This document shows positions 24,778-32,989 of a DNA stretch of 64,000 bases, one piece after another. The DNA is from Chryseobacterium nepalense (GTDB taxonomy: Bacteria; Bacteroidota; Bacteroidia; Flavobacteriales; Weeksellaceae), in NCBI RefSeq assembly GCF_023195755.1, contig NZ_CP096203.1, forward strand, positions 806,001 through 870,000. Reading direction: 5' to 3'. The notes under the pieces are model-generated. The model saw only the letters and a list, made by a program, of their open reading frames with translations. It was not told where the DNA came from and did not search any database. The translations under genes and the position numbers were made by a program. Each line of letters starts with the position of its first letter. Position 1 is the first letter of the stretch.

Positions 24778-25923
24778 TTAGACTGATTTTAAAATTATTT
24801 TGCCTTTTTTGGATTGCGTAAAAATAAGATACTTTTCACCTCCATCTTTTAGGCTGTATTTTTTTTTAATCTCTTCCGGTTTTAGAGGATAATTTTTTGA
24901 AATAATATTATACTGGCTTTTCTTTTGGATCTTTTTGGCATCAACAATTTCCATTTCAAATACTCTTCCGGGAAAATCATTTATCTGCGAATCAGAAGTA
25001 TAAATATGAGTATTTGGATGAAGCTTTTTCAGGCCGTTTTTACAAGAAATAAGGTTAAAAATACCTGCTTTTAAAATGGCATTATTAGGGATATAGATAT
25101 ATTTTTCGGGCTCCCCATACTCTGCATGAGCATTTTCTTCATCTCCAACTGTAAATTCAAAAACAGGATCATCACTTTCGAGATTTACACAATGGCAGGA
25201 AATTGTATCATTTTTTTGACCGGATAAGAAAACAACAATTTCTTTTACATCATTTTTAACCGCAATAACGTCGATCCTGAAAATATTTGGTAAAACAGAC
25301 ACCAGATATTTCAAATCTATTAACGGAGAAAGTTTAATGACAACCTTTTGAGCAGAAGACAATAGTCTTTGCTGAATAGCCAGAATATCGGGCGAAAGAT
25401 CTTCCAGCAGGAAAACTTTATTTTTATTGCTGTCTCTGCGCGCCGGATCAAGATAAATCACATCAAATACCTCTTTATTTTCCTTGAGAAAATCTTCAAG
25501 TTTCTGATTAACAAAAGTTGCTTTTTTTCCTAAAATATTCCAGTTATTGCGTACAATTTCAAGAAGATCCGGGTTTTGCTCTATTAATGTGATTTCCTTA
25601 AAATTTTCAGATAAATGATAAGCATCAATCCCAAATCCTGTAGTCAGATCAATAAATTTTTCACCCTCCAAAAGTCTGGATTTATATTGAGCTGTCTTTT
25701 CCGACGAAGATTGTTCTACGTTAAGCTGTGGCGGAAAAATAATACCTTCTTTTAACAAAAAAGGAAACTTTTTCTGTGCTACCTGTTTTCCTTTGATCTG
25801 CTGTACAATCTCGTGCATAGAAACTCCCGGAAATGGTGATTTTTTCAATAACAAAGTGTGTAAATCTGTATTGAGATTTGCGTTGATATAGTCCTGTATG
25901 TTCTGATCTAATATTTTAACCAC
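24778..25923 (-). CDS. Class I SAM-dependent methyltransferase with THUMP-like domain
   Basis: A 381-residue protein starting at a GTG. Blocks: LLKKSPFPGVSMHEIVQQIK near the N-terminus, then the SAM motif FIDLTTGFGIDAYHLS (about 90-105) and the post-motif DVIYLDPARRDSNKNKVF (about 153-170). The C-terminal 180 residues match the THUMP-like / PG1098 ferredoxin-fold region. The target is unknown, probably RNA. No ATG is available: the GTG lies inside the left inverted repeat of the GxxExxY cassette, which suggests that the insertion reshaped this gene's 5' end. Confidence 0.8.
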   Translation of the reverse strand: MVKILDQNIQDYINANLNTDLHTLLLKKSPFPGVSMHEIVQQIKGKQVAQKKFPFLLKEGIIFPPQLNVEQSSSEKTAQYKSRLLEGEKFIDLTTGFGIDAYHLSENFKEITLIEQNPDLLEIVRNNWNILGKKATFVNQKLEDFLKENKEVFDVIYLDPARRDSNKNKVFLLEDLSPDILAIQQRLLSSAQKVVIKLSPLIDLKYLVSVLPNIFRIDVIAVKNDVKEIVVFLSGQKNDTISCHCVNLESDDPVFEFTVGDEENAHAEYGEPEKYIYIPNNAILKAGIFNLISCKNGLKKLHPNTHIYTSDSQINDFPGRVFEMEIVDAKKIQKKSQYNIISKNYPLKPEEIKKKYSLKDGGEKYLIFTQSKKGKIILKSV

Positions 25924-26395
25924 AGATTTCTCAGATTTGCACAGATTTGTAATATATTTTAGTAATCTAAATTTCCGTTTATTTTCCTGAATATGCTTTT
26001 TGCTATATAATCTGTATAAAAATTCACTAAAATACCTAATTTAAGATCAGTGAGCTTTAGATAAGTCAATAACTGCTGATGATGAATATTTTTAATTTCT
26101 GTTATGGCTTTTACTTCAATTATTACTTTATTTTCAACAATAATATCAGCAATAAAACCCGAATCTAGAAATGTATTCTTATATTTTATTTTCATGGGGA
26201 CCTGTGATTTTACGGTTAAACCGTTGTTTTGAAGTTCCTGAACTAAAACATTCTCATAAACTTTTTCCAGCAAACCCGGCCCCAATTCATTATACACAGA
26301 AAAAATACATTTTCTGATATAAAAACTAATTTCGTTTTCTTTCATTATCAAATGTGTTTTATACTATAATCTGTGCGAATCTGAGAAATTTGTGG
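25920..26395. mobile_element. GxxExxY cassette bounded by 28-bp inverted repeats
   Basis: Left repeat 25920-25947 (starting CCACAGATTTCTCAG) and right repeat 26368-26395 (ending GAGAAATTTGTGG) are inverted copies with two mismatches in 28. They enclose only the GxxExxY gene. No transposase and no target duplication were seen, so movement would need help in trans. Calling it mobile is an inference from the inverted repeats and the intrusion into the neighbouring gene start. Confidence 0.6.
25959..26345 (-). CDS. GxxExxY protein
   Basis: The ATG at 26345 gives 128 residues; a TTG two codons upstream is possible but less likely. The family signature G24-L-L-E27-K-V-Y30 occurs in NELGPGLLEKVYENVL. 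It is followed by IKYKNTFLDSGFIADIIVEN and VIIEVKAI, which form a PD-(D/E)xK-like pattern of a small nuclease-related fold. Biochemical function is not established. Such genes are scattered in Bacteroidota and Planctomycetota, often between short inverted repeats, as here. Confidence 0.85.
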   Translation of the reverse strand: MKENEISFYIRKCIFSVYNELGPGLLEKVYENVLVQELQNNGLTVKSQVPMKIKYKNTFLDSGFIADIIVENKVIIEVKAITEIKNIHHQQLLTYLKLTDLKLGILVNFYTDYIAKSIFRKINGNLDY

Positions 26396-26417
26396 TCGTC
26401 AAAAAAACTAAGATTTA
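26396..26417. repeat. 22-nt sequence shared with 38114-38135
   Basis: TCGTCAAAAAAACTAAGATT plus TA matches TCATCAAAAAAACTAAGATT plus TA at 38114 with one difference. Both lie beside the 3' end of a minus-strand gene. Confidence 0.4.
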
Positions 26418-26436
26418 ACAGTTAAGCTGCACTAAT

Positions 26437-26877
26437 TCATCTTTTATAAAAAATATAATCCGTTAAGATTGGATCTATTCCGTTTTGTTTGAGTAAGGAA
26501 TTGATTTGTCCACGGTGATAAGTAGAATGATTAATGGCCTGAAAAAGCATTTCAAAAACGGTATTTTCAAAATTTGTACCTTTGGAATTCTGGTAATTAA
26601 TTTTTTGATCCAGATTAAAATTATTGATGATTTCAATACTTTTCTCAAAATTGTATTGATTTATTTCCTCCAGCATTTCAAAAGGATTAATCTGCCATAC
26701 TTCAAATGTCTTTTCTCCTAAAATTCTTGAATTCCAGATTTGCTGAGCATTTAAAATATGATTAATGAGACTTATTGTCTTTTCATCAACTTTCTCAATA
26801 TTTTCACCAATAACTCTGATCATTTCGCTATTAAAGTGAAAAGTGTACTCAAATAAATCAATAAGTTTTTCTTTCAT
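26437..26877 (-). CDS. DinB-family protein
   Basis: A 146-residue four-helix-bundle protein. The DinB/YfiT metal triad is visible as His40 in INHILNAQQIW and His117 and His121 in NHSTYHRGQ. Proteins of this family include thiol-dependent S-transferases, but this member's substrate is unknown. Its ATG overlaps the stop of the methylmalonyl-CoA mutase gene (TAATG), so it is translationally coupled and probably the last gene of that operon. Confidence 0.85.
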   Translation of the reverse strand: MKEKLIDLFEYTFHFNSEMIRVIGENIEKVDEKTISLINHILNAQQIWNSRILGEKTFEVWQINPFEMLEEINQYNFEKSIEIINNFNLDQKINYQNSKGTNFENTVFEMLFQAINHSTYHRGQINSLLKQNGIDPILTDYIFYKR

Positions 26878-28028
26878 TATTCAAACATTTGAGCCCATCT
26901 TACAGGTTTGATTTCGCTCTCATGATAAAGGTCTTCGGCAGATTTTTTAACATCCAATTTTGGGTATAAATTAACGCCGATCAGCTTTATTTTTCCATCT
27001 TCCACCCATTTCTGTTCTTCCAGAGCATGATCATAAATCTGTTTCTGGATAATTCCTTGTTTTATAAGTTCAAGGTAACCGCCGGCTTCCTCGATTTCAA
27101 CAAAATAATTCCAGGACTTTTCTGCGATCTGACGTGTAATATCTTCTATAAAATAACTTCCGTTAGAGGCATCTTCGAAAACGTTAATGATACTTTCATA
27201 AGCAAGAACAATTTGTTGTTTAAAGGAAATTTCTTCTGAGTTTTCTGTTGATCTGTCCACCAAATAATTGTTGCTGAAAACAGCATCTGCTCCACCGATC
27301 ATTGCCGAAGCAAGCTCCAGGGTAGAACGGATCAGATTATTCTCATTATCCGCAACCGCTTTATTTCTCAAGGATGTTTCTGCGAAAATGTACGGAATTT
27401 CATCAACATTATATTCTTTAGAAAGTTGATTAAAAGCAAGCTTGAAAGCTCTTAATTTAGCCATTTCAAAGAAATAGTTTGCTCCTATTGCAATTCTGAA
27501 AATCAGTTTATGTAAAATTTCCTGACCATAAATTTCTATCAGTTCCTTGGTTTTTGCCAACGCAATTCCCAGTTGCTGATAAATGGACGCTCCTGCATTC
27601 TGATGAAGAGATATATCAATGCATATATTTCTTTTAAATTGTTTTGCCAGTAATTCTTTAACCAACTGATCATTGATCAATGTTTCTTTTTCATCAAAAA
27701 CATCAATTAAAGAAAAGTATTGATCATCTTCTTTAGGACTGATGTGTCCTGCAAGATCAATATTATCAATAAAAATAGTCTTCTGTACAAGATTTTCTAT
27801 ATTATGATCCAAAAGAAATGCATACACATCTTCTTCAAGGCTTTCATGATACCTGGCCACAAGATGGGTATTTTCTTCAACTTTCGGAAGATTGATCAAT
27901 GGCTGCGGAATTTCATCATAGAAAGGTTTTACAGTAATTCCTTCTAAATTCTCTTTAGTAAGAACAGAATAGATATCTTCGGTCTTAAGTTGTTTCTTAA
28001 CTAAGTTTTCCCAAGCTGTGTTTGACAT
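26877..28028 (-). CDS. mutA: Methylmalonyl-CoA mutase small (beta) subunit
   Basis: A 383-residue protein matching the TIM-barrel part of the non-cobalamin-binding subunit: MSNTAWENLVKKQLKTEDIY at the start, EEDVYAFLLDHNIENLV, then FRIAIGANYFFEMAKLRAFK and AETSLRNKAVADNENNLIRS, the latter typical of mutase barrels. It lacks the C-terminal B12-like domain found in longer small subunits. With the large subunit it interconverts succinyl-CoA and methylmalonyl-CoA. The large subunit gene is not in this window. It is third in an apparent operon after udk and the septum initiator. Confidence 0.85.
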   Translation of the reverse strand: MSNTAWENLVKKQLKTEDIYSVLTKENLEGITVKPFYDEIPQPLINLPKVEENTHLVARYHESLEEDVYAFLLDHNIENLVQKTIFIDNIDLAGHISPKEDDQYFSLIDVFDEKETLINDQLVKELLAKQFKRNICIDISLHQNAGASIYQQLGIALAKTKELIEIYGQEILHKLIFRIAIGANYFFEMAKLRAFKLAFNQLSKEYNVDEIPYIFAETSLRNKAVADNENNLIRSTLELASAMIGGADAVFSNNYLVDRSTENSEEISFKQQIVLAYESIINVFEDASNGSYFIEDITRQIAEKSWNYFVEIEEAGGYLELIKQGIIQKQIYDHALEEQKWVEDGKIKLIGVNLYPKLDVKKSAEDLYHESEIKPVRWAQMFE

Positions 28029-28033
28029 GGATA

Positions 28034-28130
28034 ATGAATTGGATTATTGTGAATGATCAACAGTGAATTTGCTTTACAAGCGAACTTTTAACCTGACAGC
28101 AAAGCAAATTGACAATTTCACTTATTGACT
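28034..28130. repeat. Heptamer-type repeats in the septum initiator - mutA spacer
   Basis: TGAATTG, GATTATT, GTGAATG, ATCAACA and GTGAATT abut from 28034 to 28068. AATTGAC, AATTTCA and CTTATTG follow at about 28107-28127 in inverted style. Confidence 0.6.
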
Positions 28131-28136
28131 TTAAAA

Positions 28137-28493
28137 TTATTTTTTCGCTATGTTGGTACTGTCTACTACGAGAATAAAAATTTCCTCATTCGGTTTTTTC
28201 ATGAAATAATTTTCTCTGGCGTACTTTTCTTTTTCAGATTTATTATTCATCAGCTTTTTATAAAATGCATCATTTTTTTCGTACTCGGTTTTATAATATT
28301 GAAGCTGTTCTTCGTATTTACTGATCTCGCCATTCAGCTCATTGATTACCAGAAATGAGGTTTTATCGAAAAAAATCATCCAGACCAAAAACAGGCAGAT
28401 CGTAATGGTATATTTATTCAGCAGATATTTCTGAATGAATTTAAATGTTTCCGATTTCGGCTGAATGTCTTTGATAAGTTTGCTTCCTTTCAT
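28137..28493 (-). CDS. Septum formation initiator family protein (FtsB/DivIC-like)
   Basis: A 118-residue bitopic protein. A cytoplasmic tail (1-27) precedes one membrane helix (about 28-45, YTITICLFLVWMIFFDKTSF), followed by a periplasmic coiled coil (50-95) and the short family segment KYARENYFMKKPNEEIFILV. FtsB/DivIC proteins join FtsL and FtsQ in the division complex. It starts 4 bp after the udk stop, so the two are co-transcribed, a common Flavobacteriia arrangement. Confidence 0.85.
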   Translation of the reverse strand: MKGSKLIKDIQPKSETFKFIQKYLLNKYTITICLFLVWMIFFDKTSFLVINELNGEISKYEEQLQYYKTEYEKNDAFYKKLMNNKSEKEKYARENYFMKKPNEEIFILVVDSTNIAKK

Positions 28494-28497
28494 TGTC

Positions 28498-29112
28498 TTA
28501 ATGTTTTCTCAGAGAATTTTTGATCACAGTCGTTAAAAAATCAATGGCTACGGAATTTTGCCTCATATTAGGGATAATAAGATCCGCTTCGTTTTTGGAA
28601 GGCTCAATGAATTCCTGATGCATCGGTTTCAGAGTTGTCTGATAACGGTGAAGCACTTCATTCAGGTCTCTTCCCCTTTCCTGGGTATCCCTTCGTATTC
28701 TCCTGATCAATCTTTCATCGGAATCGGCATGTACAAATACTTTAAGATCAAATTCCTTTAAAAGTTCTTTATTTGTGAGAACAAGAATTCCTTCCACTAC
28801 CAATACGTTTTTAGGCTCTACAGTAACATGGTCTCCGGTCCTTGAATGGGTTACAAAGCTGTAAATCGGCTGCTCAATAGGCTCGTTGTTCTTTAAAGCT
28901 TTTACATGTTTTATCAATAAATCAAAGTCAATAGACTTAGGATGATCATAATTTAAAGCTTCTCTTTCTACTAAGGTAAGATTATGATTATCATGATAAT
29001 AATTATCCTGGGAAAGGATGTTCATTCCTTCAATATCAAGCTGCTGTATTATTTTGTCAACAACCGTAGTTTTGCCGGATCCGGTGCCTCCTGCAATTCC
29101 TATTACAAGCAT
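28498..29112 (-). CDS. udk: Uridine kinase
   Basis: A 204-residue kinase with Walker A GGTGSGKTT (8-16) and the family segments LSQDNYYHDNHNLT, NYDHPKSIDFDLLI and YSFVTHSRTGDHV. RRIRRDTQERGRDLNEVLHRY is the conserved lid region. It phosphorylates uridine and cytidine in pyrimidine salvage. It is the first gene of an operon with the septum initiator and mutA, with a -7 element upstream. Confidence 0.95.
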   Translation of the reverse strand: MLVIGIAGGTGSGKTTVVDKIIQQLDIEGMNILSQDNYYHDNHNLTLVEREALNYDHPKSIDFDLLIKHVKALKNNEPIEQPIYSFVTHSRTGDHVTVEPKNVLVVEGILVLTNKELLKEFDLKVFVHADSDERLIRRIRRDTQERGRDLNEVLHRYQTTLKPMHQEFIEPSKNEADLIIPNMRQNSVAIDFLTTVIKNSLRKH

Positions 29113-29137
29113 TCTGTTTGTTTCTTTATAGTTTTTA

Positions 29138-29145
29138 CAAATATA
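29138..29145 (-). promoter_or_regulatory. -33/-7 promoter of the udk operon
   Basis: The minus strand reads TATATTTG, and a TTG (29162-29164) lies 16 bp upstream. Confidence 0.5.
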
Positions 29146-29198
29146 CTATTTTAGTTGAATGCAAATAAAATAATGCCGACTGAATTATTCAAAACAAA

Positions 29199-29226
29199 AA
29201 ATCCGATGTATGATAACACCGGATTT
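29199..29226 (-). terminator. Terminator of the gluzincin gene
   Basis: AAATCCG/CGGATTT stem with a 14-nt loop and an A-rich flank, just beyond the stop at 29233. Confidence 0.65.
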
Positions 29227-29232
29227 AAATTT

Positions 29233-31077
29233 TTATTTTTTGATGAATTTTGTTGACAATTCCAAACCTTTTATCCTAAGAATATAGTCTCCGACTGCCA
29301 AATGAGAGACGTTGACCGTATTTCTTCCGTTGGCTATGGTTGTTTCTAATACCTTTCTTCCTTCCATATTGAAGATTTCAACTTTTTCTTCCTTGCTGAT
29401 CTTCATGGAAATATTCAAAACCTCTGAAACCGGGTTCGGATAAATGGCAATGATTTCTTTTTTAGAAAGATCATCTACGCTTAGCTGACATGAATAAGCC
29501 GGCAGTGTATATCCTGCAGCTGTAAATTCTGTGGTGATCTGGTCAATATCATTACAATTAAATCCAAATGTTCCCAGCATATCAATTGCAGCCTGTCTTA
29601 CGGCAATTGCAGCATTCTGCTGATTGGTATTGGAAGTGGTAAGGCTTAATCCTTCAAGAAATGCGCGATCTGTTTTTTGTTTTCCTATAGCATCATAAAT
29701 TCTCATGAGTGCAGAGGCCCAAATTTGCCCATCCGTATGGATAGAACCGGTTAACCCGCCCGGATAAATTGCGGCATAATCTGTAACCCTTCCGTCCCAG
29801 AAAGGATTGTGTCCATCCCAGCTGAACATCCATTGATAAGCTGCATCAGTGGGCTGCCACTGGTTAAGGCTTCTGCTGTATGATTGCGCCCAATAGTCTC
29901 CACAACCTTCACTCAAACCGTTAACCTGTGAAAGATTTCCGTTGGTAAGCCAGTCGTGAATTCCGTGACCGAGCTCATGCAGAATAACATCTGCATCTTC
30001 AGCATCGTCTACGCCTCCTTCCCCGAATACCAGAATCTGGCTATTGGGATCATAATGTGAATTGTCGGCACCACCTTCTCCATGCGGGTCAAATGCAAGA
30101 ACACCATTGTTCATAACCGGAATACATGGGATTCCCAATGTTACATTAATATAACGAAGATTGTTGTCAAGATGCCAGTAGGCGTTGGCTGCTTCAAATC
30201 CATCCTGATTTCTGTTAAATAAAAATTGGTTGCTCGTTTGGGTAAAAAGCCCTTTGTTAGGTGATTCCAGTTCTTTGATCTCTGCATAAGTACCTTTCAG
30301 CTTGTATACACCTGCTGTCAGCTCCAATTCAGGAATTGTAACTAAAGTTCTAGCCGCGTCCAGACTCGCATTTGTAGCATCATTTCCGTCTACATATTGT
30401 CCGCCGTAGGCAACATGCATTTTAGATAAAGGATCCGGATTAAAGATGTACGCAGAACCTGTTACCAGAACATTTTTCTTAACTTCTTTCTGTTTTTTAT
30501 TTTTTTCAGGCTTTTCTTTTTCCTTATGTCGAAAAGCAATGTCTTTCACACTGATTACTTCACCTGTTTTTGCATCAATTATCGTTTCCCAGCTTCCCGG
30601 ATTTTCATATGAACTTGTAAGAACACGATACACCAGCTTTGTTTCCCCCTGCTCTGTAAGGTATACAAAAAGCTTAGAGTCTTCATAAGTGATATCTCCT
30701 TTTGAATGAGAAGCAATATGCGCTTTTTTCAACGCATCTACCGATGAAATAGAAGGGTTAATATCTATCTGCTGAACATTTTTTTTGAAACTTTCAGTAG
30801 CTGTATAGCTGATCTGGCCATTTTTATTGAAATGCATCACAATTTCTGACTGAAAGACAGGAACATTCCCCATCATCTGCTGAAAACGGAGCGTTTCTCC
30901 AGAATTTCCTTTTCTCACATAGTTTAATTTCAATGTGCTGAAATCCTGAAGCCCTATACTTCTTGAATTTTGAGTGATCCAGTTTCTTGCAGGATTTTCC
31001 AATGATGACTGCTGACCGTATAAAGCCGTACATGACAATAGGCAGCCAACAAGCAAAGAGTTAATTTGTAATTTCAT
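29233..31077 (-). CDS. Secreted M36/thermolysin-like metallopeptidase with T9SS sorting domain
   Basis: A 614-residue protein with signal peptide (1-22). A fungalysin/thermolysin propeptide (FTP/PepSY-like) covers about 25-180 and includes the VPVFQSEIVMHFNKNGQIS block. The catalytic domain carries the gluzincin motif HELGHGIHDW (367-376) with the third zinc ligand likely Glu390 in LSEGCGDYWAQ. A type A sorting domain ends the protein (IAIYPNPVSEVLNI ... STKFIKK). It is secreted by the type IX system as a zymogen. A lysine-rich segment (185-202) at the pro/mature junction may be the processing site. Confidence 0.85.
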   Translation of the reverse strand: MKLQINSLLVGCLLSCTALYGQQSSLENPARNWITQNSRSIGLQDFSTLKLNYVRKGNSGETLRFQQMMGNVPVFQSEIVMHFNKNGQISYTATESFKKNVQQIDINPSISSVDALKKAHIASHSKGDITYEDSKLFVYLTEQGETKLVYRVLTSSYENPGSWETIIDAKTGEVISVKDIAFRHKEKEKPEKNKKQKEVKKNVLVTGSAYIFNPDPLSKMHVAYGGQYVDGNDATNASLDAARTLVTIPELELTAGVYKLKGTYAEIKELESPNKGLFTQTSNQFLFNRNQDGFEAANAYWHLDNNLRYINVTLGIPCIPVMNNGVLAFDPHGEGGADNSHYDPNSQILVFGEGGVDDAEDADVILHELGHGIHDWLTNGNLSQVNGLSEGCGDYWAQSYSRSLNQWQPTDAAYQWMFSWDGHNPFWDGRVTDYAAIYPGGLTGSIHTDGQIWASALMRIYDAIGKQKTDRAFLEGLSLTTSNTNQQNAAIAVRQAAIDMLGTFGFNCNDIDQITTEFTAAGYTLPAYSCQLSVDDLSKKEIIAIYPNPVSEVLNISMKISKEEKVEIFNMEGRKVLETTIANGRNTVNVSHLAVGDYILRIKGLELSTKFIKK

Positions 31078-31162
31078 CTAAATTTTTATAATTAGCGGCG
31101 ACAAGTTACAAATTTTTGATAAATTTTTATGGATCTGGCAAAAAATCTATAGATTTTTTATA

Positions 31163-31200
31163 AAAGAAGAGCTTCGGCATTTGCCGAAGCTCTTCTTTTA
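31163..31200. terminator. Terminator downstream of clpS
   Basis: An approximately 18-bp perfect stem (core AGAGCTTCGGCA/TGCCGAAGCTCT) with a TT loop between clpS and the upstream region of the gluzincin gene. Confidence 0.85.
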
Positions 31201-31503
31201 TAAAATTTCACTGGTTAATTCTCTTGAAAGTAACTTTTCGTGCATTGGTTTCAGCAGATCCAGAGAACCCGTTTTTACGGTACATTTGCCTTTAAAATGG
31301 ACAAGAATTGTACATTGTTCTGCTTGTTCCAGAGTGTGTTTGCAAATCTCAATCAGGCAATCAATTACATAATCAAATGTATGAACATCATCGTTATGTA
31401 AAACCAGTTTATACACTTCATCCGTATCGTCCAGTACAAGCACCTCCTCTTCATACTGCCGTTTCGGATCTTCGTAATCTCTGATGCTGTTAAAAAAAAA
31501 CAT
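31198..31503 (-). CDS. clpS: ATP-dependent Clp protease adaptor ClpS
   Basis: A 101-residue adaptor. The signature LVLHNDDVHTFDYVIDCLIE corresponds to the conserved NDD motif that binds N-degron amines, and the following helices (ICKHTLEQAEQCTILVHFKG) fit the ClpS fold. It delivers N-end-rule substrates to ClpA/ClpC-ClpP. The N-terminal tail (1-30) is acidic, as in other members. It sits 22 bp downstream of the CNNM/CBS gene and may be co-transcribed with it. Confidence 0.92.
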   Translation of the reverse strand: MFFFNSIRDYEDPKRQYEEEVLVLDDTDEVYKLVLHNDDVHTFDYVIDCLIEICKHTLEQAEQCTILVHFKGKCTVKTGSLDLLKPMHEKLLSRELTSEIL

Positions 31504-31525
31504 TACAATTTTATTTAAGGTTAAA

Positions 31526-32884
31526 TCAGACCTCGCCTATTTTTTCAGCCAGATCATTTATAGTATTTGGTTCTTCGTACACCAGCTCTACCAACTCTAC
31601 ACTTTTATTATTCATTTTTAATATTTTAAAATGATAATTTTCGAGATCGAATTCCTGGTTTTCTTCCGGGATATCTTCTAAAGCATGAAGAATAAATCCT
31701 GCAAGGGTATTGTATTCGCTTTCTTCCGAAAGAGGAAGTTTTTTAGGTATGAATTCGTTGATTTCGTCAAGTGGCTGGGTAGCCTGTACCCAATAGGTAT
31801 TCTCTCCTATTTTATCAACAATTTTTTCTTCATCATCTTCTTCATCCTGAATTTCACCTACCAGTTCTTCCAGAATATCTTCAAGGGTGATAATTCCTTC
31901 CGTACCTCCGAATTCATCTATCACAATGGCAAGATGCTGTTTTTTTTGTTGGAAAATTTTAAGAAGGTCTGAAATCTTTTTACTTCCTACCACAAAAAAT
32001 GCATCACGCATCAGATCTTTAAGATCATCATGGCTTAGTTCACCTTTTCTTTTAACAAATTCCCTGATAATTTCTTTGGTATAAAGAATACCAATCACAT
32101 TGTCAATAGAATCAACATAAACCGGAATTCTGGAATATCCACTCTCCATGATTTTGTTGATGATTTCATTCACATCCTCTTCAAAATCGATAGAAGTAAT
32201 ATTTTGCCGTGGCACCATGATCTGCTTGGCAGAATGATCTGTAAAATCGAATGCATTCTTGATGATCTCATAATTCTCCTCTTCAATTTCTCCGCTGTCC
32301 GCACTCTGCTTTACCAAAAGCTGAAGTTCTTCGGTAGAGTGTATTTCGTGTTCGGAAGCAGGGTGAATTTTTACCAATCTTAAAAAAGTATTGGACATTA
32401 AGTTCATCAACCAGATAAATGGCTTGAAAACAGTGTAAAATACTCTTAACGGAATAGCCGTTGCCATTGTGGTAGATTCCGATTTCCGGATGGCAATAGA
32501 TTTAGGAATAAGTTCTCCGAAAACAATATGCATAATTGTGATAAGAACGAAACTGGTGATTACGGAAATTGAGGTAATCGTTGTTTCGGTGAGATCAATA
32601 TTAAGAGAGCTGAAAATATTTTCAACAATATGATGTAATGCACTTTCTCCTACCCAACCCAGGGCAAGGGAGGCCAAAGTAATACCAAGCTGTGTTGCGG
32701 AGAGGTATTCATCAAGATGTTTGATGATATGCTCTGCCTGCTTTGCCATAGAGTTTCCTTCTGCGGCTTTTAACTGGATTTGTGAGTAACGTACTTTAAC
32801 AATTGAAAATTCTGCGGCTACGAAGAAGCCATTTAGTAAAACAAGTAATAAGGCCAGCAAAAGCCTGACTATGTCCGAATCCAT
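31526..32884 (-). CDS. CNNM/CBS-domain membrane protein (CorC/HlyC-type 'hemolysin')
   Basis: A 452-residue protein. The CNNM transmembrane domain (1-190) begins LLALLLVLLNGFFVAAEFSI, with SIVKVRYSQI the typical sequel. Two CBS modules follow (about 205-330; VPRQNITSIDFEEDV, RIPVYVDSIDNVIGILYTKE) and then a CorC_HlyC C-terminal domain (about 350-435; VIDEFGGTEGIITLEDILEE lies at the junction). Members are linked to Mg or Na transport; the hemolysin label is historical. It lies 22 bp before clpS. Confidence 0.88.
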   Translation of the reverse strand: MDSDIVRLLLALLLVLLNGFFVAAEFSIVKVRYSQIQLKAAEGNSMAKQAEHIIKHLDEYLSATQLGITLASLALGWVGESALHHIVENIFSSLNIDLTETTITSISVITSFVLITIMHIVFGELIPKSIAIRKSESTTMATAIPLRVFYTVFKPFIWLMNLMSNTFLRLVKIHPASEHEIHSTEELQLLVKQSADSGEIEEENYEIIKNAFDFTDHSAKQIMVPRQNITSIDFEEDVNEIINKIMESGYSRIPVYVDSIDNVIGILYTKEIIREFVKRKGELSHDDLKDLMRDAFFVVGSKKISDLLKIFQQKKQHLAIVIDEFGGTEGIITLEDILEELVGEIQDEEDDEEKIVDKIGENTYWVQATQPLDEINEFIPKKLPLSEESEYNTLAGFILHALEDIPEENQEFDLENYHFKILKMNNKSVELVELVYEEPNTINDLAEKIGEV

Positions 32885-32910
32885 TTAGAAATTGTATATA
32901 ATTTATTGTA

Positions 32911-32918
32911 CAAATATA
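32911..32918 (-). promoter_or_regulatory. -33/-7 promoter of the CNNM/CBS gene
   Basis: The minus strand reads TATATTTG, with a TTG (32935-32937) 16 bp upstream. Confidence 0.5.
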
Positions 32919-32939
32919 TACAAAATAAAAATAACAAAA

Positions 32940-32964
32940 AAAGCATCGTGGTATACGATGCTTT
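32940..32964 (-). terminator. Terminator of the atp operon downstream of atpG
   Basis: AAAGCATCGT/ACGATGCTTT, a 10-bp perfect stem with a 5-nt loop and an A-tract flank; atpG ends at 32990 and no atpD follows. Confidence 0.8.
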
Positions 32965-32989
32965 AATAAATATTTGTATGAAATATCTT

